Shown here in pieces: positions 17,094-23,613 of a stretch of DNA of 40,593 nucleotides. The notes beneath the pieces are model-generated. The model did no database searches, had not been told where the DNA came from, and worked only from the letters and a program-made list of their open reading frames with translations. This stretch comes from Alcaligenaceae bacterium (lineage in GTDB: Bacteria; Pseudomonadota; Gammaproteobacteria; Burkholderiales; Burkholderiaceae_B). Positions within the stretch are counted from its first letter, which is position 1, and every line of letters starts with the position of its first letter. Where the stretch lies: NCBI GenBank assembly GCA_029263615.1, contig JAJUFT010000013.1, forward strand, positions 1 through 40,593, in the 5' to 3' direction. The position numbers and the translations under genes are program-made.

Positions 17094-17124
17094 CGGAAAA
17101 CCGTTGAAACCTCAGGGTTTTCCG
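17094..17124 (+). other. Hairpin between the crotonase gene and lipA
   Basis: A perfect 9-bp inverted repeat, CGGAAAACC (17094-17102) with GGTTTTCCG (17116-17124), surrounds a 13-nt loop, starting 4 nt after the crotonase stop. No T-run follows, so it is a weak terminator or an mRNA-stabilising or processing structure. Just downstream, TAAAAT (17145-17150) is a plausible -10 element for a separate lipA promoter. Confidence 0.5.
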
Positions 17125-17179
17125 GTCGATGTGTTCGGGCGCGTTAAAATGGGGGCACCATCACCTAGCCAGGTAGCGT

Positions 17180-18187
17180 ATGTCCACAATCAATGAGCAG
17201 GCCGGCCAGCGGAAACCGACTGTGCGTCCTGCTGCTTATGACCCCAGTGCCAAGCAGAAGTCTGCCGACAAGACTTCCCGGTTGCCCGTCAAGATCGTCC
17301 AGACCGAAAGGCTGAAGAAGCCGGAATGGATCCGCGTGAAGGCGGCGGCTCCCGGCTCCCGTTTTCACGACATCAAGCGCATCCTGCGTGAGAACAACAT
17401 GTTCACGGTCTGTGAAGAGGCCTCCTGCCCGAATATCGGCGAATGCTTCGGCAAGGGCACGGCCACCTTCATGATCATGGGCGATAAATGCACCCGCCGC
17501 TGTCCCTTCTGCGATGTCGGCCACGGCCGGCCCGACCCGCTGGATGTCGACGAACCGGTCAACCTGGCGCGCAGCATCGGCGCCATGGGCCTGTCCTACG
17601 TCGTCATCACGTCGGTCGACCGCGACGACCTGCGCGACGGTGGCGCCGCGCATTTCGCGGAATGCATCCGGGAAGTCCGCAAGCATTCCCCCAAGACGCG
17701 CATTGAAGTGCTGGTGCCCGATTTTCGCGGTCGCCTGGACCGCGCGCTGGACATCTTCAAGGCGGAACCGCCCGATGTCATGAATCACAACCTCGAGACC
17801 GTGCCGCGCCTGTACAAGCAGGCACGTCCCGGCGCCGACTACCTGCACTCTCTCAAGCTGCTCAAGGAATTCAAGGCGCTGTGTCCCGAGGTGCCCACCA
17901 AGTCCGGCCTCATGGTCGGCCTGGGGGAAACCGACGAAGAAATCCTGCAGGTGATGCGCGACATGCGTGAGCACGATATCGAGATGCTCACCATCGGGCA
18001 ATACCTGCAGCCGTCCGCCCACCACCTGCCGGTGACGCGCTACGTGCATCCGGACACCTTCAAGATGTTCGAAGAAGAGGCCTATGCCATGGGCTTCACG
18101 CATGCCGCCGTCGGGGCCATGGTCCGTTCCTCCTATCACGCCGACGAACAGGCGCACGCCGCCGGTTTCAACCCTGCCTCTGCCTGA
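17180..18187 (+). CDS. lipA: Lipoyl synthase
   Basis: A radical-SAM enzyme that inserts two sulfur atoms into protein-bound octanoyl groups to make lipoyl cofactor. The 335-residue protein has the auxiliary cluster motif [13 protein letters not shown] (C-X4-C-X5-C), then the radical-SAM motif [13 protein letters not shown]. These are followed by [45 protein letters not shown] and [12 protein letters not shown]. The RSSYHADE motif near the C-terminus supplies the Ser that ligates the auxiliary cluster. The extended N-terminus (about 60 residues before the cluster motif) is usual in betaproteobacteria. It is probably expressed from its own promoter as well as by read-through from lipB. Confidence 0.97.
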   Translation: MSTINEQAGQRKPTVRPAAYDPSAKQKSADKTSRLPVKIVQTERLKKPEWIRVKAAAPGSRFHDIKRILRENNMFTVCEEASCPNIGECFGKGTATFMIMGDKCTRRCPFCDVGHGRPDPLDVDEPVNLARSIGAMGLSYVVITSVDRDDLRDGGAAHFAECIREVRKHSPKTRIEVLVPDFRGRLDRALDIFKAEPPDVMNHNLETVPRLYKQARPGADYLHSLKLLKEFKALCPEVPTKSGLMVGLGETDEEILQVMRDMREHDIEMLTIGQYLQPSAHHLPVTRYVHPDTFKMFEEEAYAMGFTHAAVGAMVRSSYHADEQAHAAGFNPASA

Positions 18188-18205
18188 GACATCAGGCTCC
18201 TCCCG

Positions 18206-18264
18206 CATTGCGTAAATGGCTGAAGCCGTGTAAACAGCCATGTAAACACGGCACAGCCGCAATG
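18206..18264 (+). other. Structured leader element before pntAA, interleaved inverted repeats
   Basis: This 59-nt element occupies most of the 102-nt gap between lipA and pntAA. An outer pair CATTGCG (18206-18212) and CGCAATG (18258-18264) encloses two perfect 7-bp pairs that interleave: ATGGCTG (18216-18222) with CAGCCAT (18235-18241), and GCCGTGT (18225-18231) with ACACGGC (18246-18252). As RNA they could form an H-type pseudoknot or two exclusive hairpins; as DNA the two TGTAAACA copies (18229-18236, 18241-18248) form a 12-bp-spaced direct repeat. No U-tract follows. I do not recognise it as a known riboswitch. The ribosome-binding region GGGGAGGGGG (18278-18287) lies just downstream and is not paired in this model. 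Confidence 0.55.
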
Positions 18265-18289
18265 TGTGCTGAAAACCAGGGGAGGGGGC

Positions 18290-19423
18290 ATGCAGATAGG
18301 CGTACCCGCTGAAACGGCGGCCGGAGAAACTCGGGTGGCGGTCACACCCGAAACCGCAAAGAAATTGGTGGCGCAAGGCCACCGTGTCAGTGTGCAGGCC
18401 GGCGCAGGCGTGGCCGCCAGTGTGCCCGACGCGGCTTACACGGCGGCCGGTGCCGAGATTTGCGATGCGGCCACGGCACTCGCGGCCGATCTCGTCCTGA
18501 AGGTGCAGGCGCCCTCCGCCGCCGAGCTCGCCCTCATGAAGCGGGGCGCCGCGGTGGTGGGCATGCTCAACCCCTTCGATGCCGACGGCCTGCAAGCGCT
18601 GGCTCAGGCCGGCCTGACGGCCTTCGCGCTGGAGGCGGCTCCGCGCACCACCCGCGCTCAGAGCATGGACGTGCTCTCCAGTCAGGCGAACGTGGCCGGC
18701 TACAAGGCGGTGCTGCTGGCCGCCAACGCGTACCAGCGCTTCTTTCCCATGCTCATGACCGCCGCCGGCACCATCAAGGCGGCCCGTGTGGTCGTGCTCG
18801 GCGTGGGTGTGGCGGGCCTGCAGGCCATTGCCACCGCCAAGCGCCTGGGCGCGGTGATCGAAGCCTCCGACGTGCGTCCGTCCGTGAAGGAACAGGTCGA
18901 ATCCCTGGGGGCGCGGTTCATCGACGTGCCCTACGAAACAGAAGAAGAACGCGAGGCCGCCGAAGGCGCGGGCGGCTATGCCCGGCCCATGCCCCCCAGC
19001 TGGCTGGAACGCCAGAAGGCCGAAGTGGCCAAGCGGGTGGCCCAGGCCGATTCCGTCATCTGCACGGCGCTGATCCCGGGGCGACCGGCGCCGGTGCTGG
19101 TCACCGAAGAGATGGTGCAGTCCATGAAGCCCGGTTCAGTCATCGTCGACCTGGCCGCGGGCAGGGGTCCCGGCGGGGTGGGCGGAAACTGCCCTCTGAC
19201 CAAGGCCGGCCAAGTGGTGCAGAAGCACGGCGTCACCCTGATCGGCTACACCAATCTGCCGGCGCTGGTGGCGGCCGACAGTTCCAGTCTGTATGCGCGC
19301 AACGTGCTCGACTTTCTCAAGCTGATTCTGCCGCCTCAGGCCGCACAACTGCAGCTTCCGGAAGACGACGACATCGTCTCCGCCTGCCTGGTCACGCGCG
19401 ACGGCCAGGTCTTGAGAAACTGA
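18290..19423 (+). CDS. pntAA: NAD(P) transhydrogenase subunit alpha, NAD(H)-binding part 1
   Basis: Domain I of proton-translocating transhydrogenase, which binds NAD(H) and passes hydride to NADP+ on PntB at the inner membrane. The 377 residues begin MQIGVPAETAAGETRVAVTP, with a central Rossmann motif VVLGVGVAGLQAIATAKRLG and the loop region around YARPMPPSW. Later come the motif ICTALIPGRPAPVLV and the stretch IVDLAAGRGPGG. I chose ATG 18290 over the GTG at 18266 because GGGGAGGGGG precedes it and family homology starts there. The alpha subunit is split: the membrane part is the next gene, 16 nt downstream. Confidence 0.93.
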   Translation: MQIGVPAETAAGETRVAVTPETAKKLVAQGHRVSVQAGAGVAASVPDAAYTAAGAEICDAATALAADLVLKVQAPSAAELALMKRGAAVVGMLNPFDADGLQALAQAGLTAFALEAAPRTTRAQSMDVLSSQANVAGYKAVLLAANAYQRFFPMLMTAAGTIKAARVVVLGVGVAGLQAIATAKRLGAVIEASDVRPSVKEQVESLGARFIDVPYETEEEREAAEGAGGYARPMPPSWLERQKAEVAKRVAQADSVICTALIPGRPAPVLVTEEMVQSMKPGSVIVDLAAGRGPGGVGGNCPLTKAGQVVQKHGVTLIGYTNLPALVAADSSSLYARNVLDFLKLILPPQAAQLQLPEDDDIVSACLVTRDGQVLRN

Positions 19424-19439
19424 TACCCGAGAGACCGAC

Positions 19440-19763
19440 ATGGAAGCGATTTCCCCTCTCCTGATGAACTTCATCATCTTCGTGCTGGCGATCTACGTGG
19501 GCTACCACGTGGTGTGGAACGTAACGCCCGCCCTGCACACCCCGCTCATGGCGGTCACCAACGCCATTTCGGCCATCGTCATTGTCGGGGCCATGCTGGC
19601 GGCGGCCCTCACCGAAACGCCGCTGGGCAAGGTCATGGGTGTGCTGGCCGTGGCGCTGGCGGCGGTCAACGTCTTCGGCGGCTTCCTGGTCACGCGGCGC
19701 ATGCTCGAGATGTTCAAGAAGAAAGAGCGCAAGCCGGTGGCACAGGCGAGAGGTGAGCAATGA
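19440..19763 (+). CDS. pntAB: NAD(P) transhydrogenase subunit alpha, membrane part 2
   Basis: A 107-residue membrane subunit with three to four hydrophobic segments (MNFIIFVLAIYVGYHVVW, AISAIVIVGAMLAAAL, MGVLAVALAAVNVFGGFLV), ending in a basic tail. It supplies part of the proton channel of the transhydrogenase (4TM_PNTase domain). In Escherichia coli this domain is fused to the NAD-binding domain in one PntA chain; here, as in Rhodospirillum, they are separate genes. Its stop overlaps the pntB ATG as ATGA (19760-19763). Confidence 0.94.
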   Translation: MEAISPLLMNFIIFVLAIYVGYHVVWNVTPALHTPLMAVTNAISAIVIVGAMLAAALTETPLGKVMGVLAVALAAVNVFGGFLVTRRMLEMFKKKERKPVAQARGEQ

Positions 19764-21181
19764 GCATGAATCTCGTCGTCTTCCTGTATCTGATTGCCTC
19801 GGTCTGCTTCATCCAGGCACTCAAGGGTCTGTCGCACCCGACCACCTCCATACGAGGCAACCTGTTTGGCATGGCGGGCATGACCATCGCCATCGTCACC
19901 ACGGCAGGGCTGATTCTGACCCTGGCGGACTCACCGCTGGGCTTGGGCTGGGTGCTGCTGGGTCTGCTCGTCGGCGGGGCGATCGGCACCCTGATGGCCC
20001 GCCGTGTGGAAATGACCAAGATGCCCGAGCTGGTGGCGTTCATGCACAGCATGATCGGTCTGGCTGCGGTCTTCATTGCGGTGGCGGCCGTGGCCGAGCC
20101 CTGGGCCTTCCAGATCGCCGAGCCCGGCGGCCCCATCCCGGGTGGCAACCGTATCGAACTGGCCCTGGGGGCGTTCATCGGTGCGGTGACCTTCACTGGC
20201 TCGGTCATCGCCTTCGGAAAGCTCAGCGGCAAGTACCGCTTTCGTCTGTTCCAGGGCGCGCCGGTGCAGTTCAAGGGTCAGCACCTCGTCAACGCCGTGC
20301 TGGGGCTGGCCACGCTGTTCTTCATGTTCGGTTTCTGGCATTCGCAAAGCTGGCTCGACATCCTGCTGGTCATCGCGTTGGGCCTGGCCCTGGGGGTGCT
20401 GATCATCATTCCCATCGGCGGCGCCGACATGCCGGTGGTGGTGTCCATGCTCAACAGCTATTCGGGTTGGGCGGCCGCCGGCATCGGCTTCAGCCTGAAC
20501 AACTCCATGCTGATCATCGCCGGCTCGCTGGTGGGGTCTTCGGGTGCTATCCTCAGCTACATCATGTGCAAGGCCATGAACCGCTCCTTCATCAGCGTGA
20601 TCCTGGGGGGGTTTGGCGGCGAGGAAAGCACGGCGGGGGCAGGCGACGGGCAGCAGCGCAGCGTCAAGAGCGGCAGTGCCGAAGACGCGGCCTTCATCCT
20701 GGGCAATGCCGAATCGGTGGTGATCGTGCCCGGCTACGGGCTGGCCGTGGCGCGCGCCCAGCATGCGGTCAAGGAGCTGGCCGAGAAACTGACCGAAAAG
20801 GGCATTTCCGTGCGCTATGCCATCCACCCGGTGGCCGGGCGCATGCCGGGGCACATGAACGTGCTGCTGGCGGAGGCGGAAGTCCCCTACGATCAGGTCT
20901 TCGAGATGGAAGACATCAACAGCGAGTTCGGGCAGGTGGATGTCGCCATTGTTCTGGGGGCCAACGACGTAGTCAACCCGGTGGCCTTGCAGAAGGGCTC
21001 GCCCATTTACGGCATGCCGATTCTTGAGGCCTACAAGGCGCGCACCGTCATCGTCAACAAGCGGTCGATGGCGGCCGGTTATGCCGGGCTGGACAACGAG
21101 CTCTTCTACATGGACAAGACCATGATGGTCTTTGGCGACGCCAAGAAAGTGGTCGAAGAGATGACGAAAGCGGTGGAATGA
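19760..21181 (+). CDS. pntB: NAD(P) transhydrogenase subunit beta
   Basis: The 473-residue beta subunit, with about nine membrane helices (residues about 1-265) forming the proton channel and a C-terminal NADP(H)-binding domain III. The NADP-site motifs are visible: IVPGYGLAVARAQHAVKEL, IHPVAGRMPGHMNVLLAEA, DINSEFGQVDVAIVLGANDV, and the ending VVNKRSMAAGYAGLDNELF. Length and domains are normal. A second ATG at 19766 is an alternative start. It completes the three-gene transhydrogenase operon, which supplies NADPH using the proton gradient. The next unit starts with its own FNR-type promoter. Confidence 0.96.
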   Translation: MSMNLVVFLYLIASVCFIQALKGLSHPTTSIRGNLFGMAGMTIAIVTTAGLILTLADSPLGLGWVLLGLLVGGAIGTLMARRVEMTKMPELVAFMHSMIGLAAVFIAVAAVAEPWAFQIAEPGGPIPGGNRIELALGAFIGAVTFTGSVIAFGKLSGKYRFRLFQGAPVQFKGQHLVNAVLGLATLFFMFGFWHSQSWLDILLVIALGLALGVLIIIPIGGADMPVVVSMLNSYSGWAAAGIGFSLNNSMLIIAGSLVGSSGAILSYIMCKAMNRSFISVILGGFGGEESTAGAGDGQQRSVKSGSAEDAAFILGNAESVVIVPGYGLAVARAQHAVKELAEKLTEKGISVRYAIHPVAGRMPGHMNVLLAEAEVPYDQVFEMEDINSEFGQVDVAIVLGANDVVNPVALQKGSPIYGMPILEAYKARTVIVNKRSMAAGYAGLDNELFYMDKTMMVFGDAKKVVEEMTKAVE

Positions 21182-21190
21182 GCGTCCAGC

Positions 21191-21232
21191 TTGCGCTGGC
21201 ACAAAGACGGAAATCACGGCACGCAGTTCAAT
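21191..21232 (+). promoter_or_regulatory. FNR/NnrR-like operator and -10 upstream of the SUMF1-domain gene
   Basis: TTGCGCTGGCACAA (21191-21204) fits the CRP/FNR family pattern TTG-N8-CAA and looks NnrR-like (TTGCG-N4-CACAA). TTCAAT (21227-21232) follows after 22 nt. This puts the operator centre at -41.5 if transcription starts at 21239, the classic class II activator arrangement. The same spacing and 15 of 20 identical bases recur at 23051 before cytochrome c5. A hairpin GCGGGC/GCCCGC (21242-21264) lies in the resulting leader, followed by an A-rich run. Confidence 0.6.
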
Positions 21233-21282
21233 AAGGTCAAGGCGGGCTGCGCTGTGCGGCCCGCAATAAAAAAGAGACTGCC

Positions 21283-22125
21283 ATGCCTGCGCCCGCGTCC
21301 TCCGTCCGATTCATCCGTCGAACTGCGCTGAGCGGCCTTGCCGCCGTGCTGCTGGGCCTGGCTGGCGGGCAGGCGGCGTTGGCCGCCGATACGCCCTTGG
21401 TCACCCTCCCCCCGGGTCAGGTCGAGTTCTACACCACGGCGGAATCGCTGGTGAACGGGTTTCCGGCCAAGCCGGCCCGCCTCACGGCCCGTTTTGACCG
21501 CCCCATGCAAGTCATGAAGCGCCTGGTCAGCCAGGCCGAGTACGCCGAATGCGTGCGGGCAGAAGGCTGTCGGCCCCTCGGCAAAGAACACCGGGATGAA
21601 GTGTCGCCCGACCTGCCGGTGGTCGGGGTCAGCTGGGATGACGCCACCGCCTACGCCAAGTGGTACAGCGAGCATACCGGGCGGCATTACCGTCTGCCCA
21701 CCTATGCGGAGTGGGCGTATCTGGCCGGGGAGGCCTTCAAGGAAGACCTGCGTCTTGACCTCTACGATCTGGACGACGCCAAGAACCCCGCCCAGCGCTG
21801 GTTGGCCGAGTACGCCATGGAAGCGCAGCGAAAGGTGGCGTCCGACCCCTTCCCCAAGCCTTTCGGCACCTTCGGCACCACGGAGGCGGGCGTGCAGGAC
21901 ATTGGGGGCAATGTCTGGGAATGGACCAACACCTGCCATGTGCGGCAGTTCCTGGACGAACACGGCAACCCCGATCTGCCGCCCACTGAAAACTGCGGCA
22001 TCCGCGTGGTCGCGGGCTCACACCACAGCCTGATCACCGACTTCATGCGTGACCCCAAGGCGGGCGCCTGCTCGGTGGGCATTCCCCCGGCGAATCTGGG
22101 TATCCGTCTGATTCTTGATGAGTGA
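21283..22125 (+). CDS. Exported SUMF1/FGE-fold protein (NirV-like)
   Basis: A 280-residue exported protein with a twin-arginine-like leader (RFIRRTALSGLAAVLLGLAG, probable cleavage after ALA near 34). The body is a formylglycine-generating-enzyme/SUMF1 domain: VSWDDATAYAKWYSEHTG, YRLPTYAEWAYLAG and DIGGNVWEWTNTC. The copper-binding cysteine pair of true FGE is not present where expected; the end reads VAGSHHSLITDF then ACSVGIPPANLGIRLI. Sulfatase activation is thus unlikely. Proteins of this fold (NirV) accompany nitrite reductase in denitrifiers, and here the neighbours are a CRP/FNR regulator and cytochrome c5; that link is an inference from context. It is convergent with the regulator, with a 45-nt gap. 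Confidence 0.82.
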   Translation: MPAPASSVRFIRRTALSGLAAVLLGLAGGQAALAADTPLVTLPPGQVEFYTTAESLVNGFPAKPARLTARFDRPMQVMKRLVSQAEYAECVRAEGCRPLGKEHRDEVSPDLPVVGVSWDDATAYAKWYSEHTGRHYRLPTYAEWAYLAGEAFKEDLRLDLYDLDDAKNPAQRWLAEYAMEAQRKVASDPFPKPFGTFGTTEAGVQDIGGNVWEWTNTCHVRQFLDEHGNPDLPPTENCGIRVVAGSHHSLITDFMRDPKAGACSVGIPPANLGIRLILDE

Positions 22126-22170
22126 ATGCACGGCGGAAAGCCGCGCCGGAATCGCAGCCTGGAGAACCCT

Positions 22171-22917
22171 TCAGAAGGGCTCGACGGGCTTCTTGCGTGC
22201 CGCGGACCGGTCGACGCCCGAGACCGCGCCTTCGGCCAGCCGGATCAGATCGTCGACCTTGCAGACAATGACGCGCTTGCGGCCCGTGATGACCAGCCCC
22301 TGGTCTTTCCAGGCACTGAGCAGACGGCTGACCGTATGCAGGGTGGTGCCGGTCATTTCGGCAATGTCCTGGCGGGTGATGGGGAAATTAACCGCAATGC
22401 CTTCGTCGGTCTTTTCGCCGGAGGCATCGATGAGACGCAGAATGCAGCGCGCCACACGCTGCTCGACTTCTTCGGTGGAGAGTTCCTTGATGCGCGAGTG
22501 GGCGTCCTGCAGCCGTTGACCGACCGCCTGCAGCGCATTTGCGGCGAACTGCAGATTGCCGGTCATGAAGCGGTCCCATTCGGAGGAGGGCCAACCCAGC
22601 ACCACGCTTTCCTCGACGGCCAGACAGGTGGCCGGGTAGGCGGGGCGCTGCATGGCCTTGGCAATGCCGAAGACCTCGCCGGGAATGACATAGCGAACCA
22701 CCACCTGTTCGCCGTCGGCGGTGGTCTGAACCACTTTCAGGTGGCCATGCAGCAGCACGAAGAACTGGCTGGCCGGCTCGCCCTGCTGAAACACGGTGTC
22801 GCCGGTGTTCAGCCGCATGGGCCGGGCAAGGGAAAGCACCGTGTCGAGGTCCTTATCGGGGACGGCTCGGAACAGATCGAGGTTCTTGACGACAGAACGA
22901 GGAATGCTGTGGGTCAT
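22171..22917 (-). CDS. CRP/FNR-family transcriptional regulator, NnrR-like helix
   Basis: A 248-residue regulator with an N-terminal cyclic-nucleotide-binding-type sensor domain (about 15-125), a long dimer helix (about 125-150) and a winged-helix DNA-binding domain (about 165-225). FNR's N-terminal cysteine cluster is absent; the only cysteines are near 98, 158 and 219, so an oxygen-sensing iron-sulfur cluster is unlikely. The recognition helix reads GTTLHTVSRLLSAW (190-203): FNR's Ser-Arg pair is kept but the Glu of CRP/FNR is His. This resembles the NnrR group, which responds to nitric oxide. It is flanked by two genes that carry matching TTG-N8-CAA promoters. Minus-strand TAGAAT (22953-22948) is a possible -10 element for it. 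Confidence 0.9.
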   Translation of the reverse strand: MTHSIPRSVVKNLDLFRAVPDKDLDTVLSLARPMRLNTGDTVFQQGEPASQFFVLLHGHLKVVQTTADGEQVVVRYVIPGEVFGIAKAMQRPAYPATCLAVEESVVLGWPSSEWDRFMTGNLQFAANALQAVGQRLQDAHSRIKELSTEEVEQRVARCILRLIDASGEKTDEGIAVNFPITRQDIAEMTGTTLHTVSRLLSAWKDQGLVITGRKRVIVCKVDDLIRLAEGAVSGVDRSAARKKPVEPF

Positions 22918-23050
22918 GTCCAGGCCCGGCAGATCGCTAATCGGACCATTCTAGCACCGGAAGCTCCTCTCCAACGGGGAGGAGACGGCCACCGTCCGAA
23001 CACGTAAGATGGCGGCTCAACGGGCCCACCGGACAAATCCGTTTCCGAGT

Positions 23051-23092
23051 TTGTTGCGGCACAAAGAAGGCCTTCCCGGGCTGCGGTCAAAT
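23051..23092 (+). promoter_or_regulatory. FNR/NnrR-like operator and -10 upstream of cytochrome c5
   Basis: TTGTTGCGGCACAA (23051-23064) matches TTG-N8-CAA, within a longer perfect TTTGT-N6-ACAAA repeat (23050-23065). TCAAAT (23087-23092) lies exactly 22 nt after it, the same geometry as at 21191-21232, implying a start near 23099 and an operator centre at -41.5. The site lies in the 211-nt divergent gap between the regulator and cytochrome genes. That gap also holds an imperfect 9-bp hairpin (22964-22984). Confidence 0.6.
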
Positions 23093-23128
23093 GGAGTCAT
23101 GCAGCCATCCACACAAAAGGAGTACACC

Positions 23129-23449
23129 ATGTTCAAACGCTCAGGCAAATTTGCGGCACTGATCCTCGCTGCGGGCCTCGTTCCCGCTCTGGCTTCGGCG
23201 GAAAGCGTCAACCCGGCCGGCGAGAAGCTGTACAAGACCGCCTGTGTGGCCTGCCATGCGGCCGGTGTGGCCGGCGCCCCCAAGCTGGGCGACAAGGCCG
23301 CCTGGGCCAAAGTGACGGAAAAAGGCATGGATGCCGTCATGCAGATCACTGTGAACGGCAAGGGCGCCATGCCGCCGCGTGGCGCCTCCAGCGCCGACGA
23401 GGCCACGCTGCGCGCTGCGGTCGACTACATGATTGCTCAGGCGAAGTAG
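23129..23449 (+). CDS. Periplasmic cytochrome c5
   Basis: A small class I c-type cytochrome for periplasmic electron transfer, 106 residues. It has a Sec signal peptide (FAALILAAGLVPALASA, cleavage near residue 24), the heme-attachment motif CVACH (39-43) and the distal heme ligand Met81 in GKGAMPPRG, the c5-type pattern. I chose ATG 23129, preceded by AAAGGAG, over a longer frame starting at 23009 that lacks signal-peptide logic and spans the operator. With an FNR-type promoter, it is probably made under low-oxygen or nitrosative conditions and could feed a terminal reductase or oxidase elsewhere. A strong terminator follows. Confidence 0.93.
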   Translation: MFKRSGKFAALILAAGLVPALASAESVNPAGEKLYKTACVACHAAGVAGAPKLGDKAAWAKVTEKGMDAVMQITVNGKGAMPPRGASSADEATLRAAVDYMIAQAK

Positions 23450-23531
23450 GGCCGGAAATTCCGGCCGCGGAGGGGCAAATCCACGGTCGGGAAAATCCTT
23501 ATCTTGCGCCGAGGGTCACCTCGTTACACTG

Positions 23532-23563
23532 GGCTCCATGCCGCTGGCATGGAGCCTTTGTTT
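23532..23563 (+). terminator. Rho-independent terminator after cytochrome c5
   Basis: A perfect 11-bp stem, GGCTCCATGCC (23532-23542) with GGCATGGAGCC (23546-23556), closes a 3-nt loop and is followed by TTTGTTT. Closer to the stop codon, GGCCGGAA/TTCCGGCC (23450-23466) forms a second short palindrome. The rest of the 164-nt gap before the peptide-transporter operon has no clear promoter; TTGTAT at about 23569 is a weak -10 candidate. Confidence 0.88.
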
Positions 23564-23613
23564 CATGTTGTATGGGCTCCCCCGATACATCCAACGAGAA
23601 GGGGCAACAAAAC

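Noticed and set aside
21242..21264. GCGGGC/GCCCGC hairpin as the pntB terminator
   Set aside because: It is followed by an A-run rather than a T-run on the plus strand and lies downstream of the likely start of the next transcript.
23009..23449. Longer cytochrome c5 start at 23009
   Set aside because: The extra 40 residues hide the signal peptide and cover the operator; ATG 23129 has AAAGGAG before it.
23500..23531. TTGCGCCGAGGGTCAC-like sequence as a third FNR-type site before the transporter operon
   Set aside because: It lacks the CAA half-site at the right spacing and sits upstream of a strong terminator.
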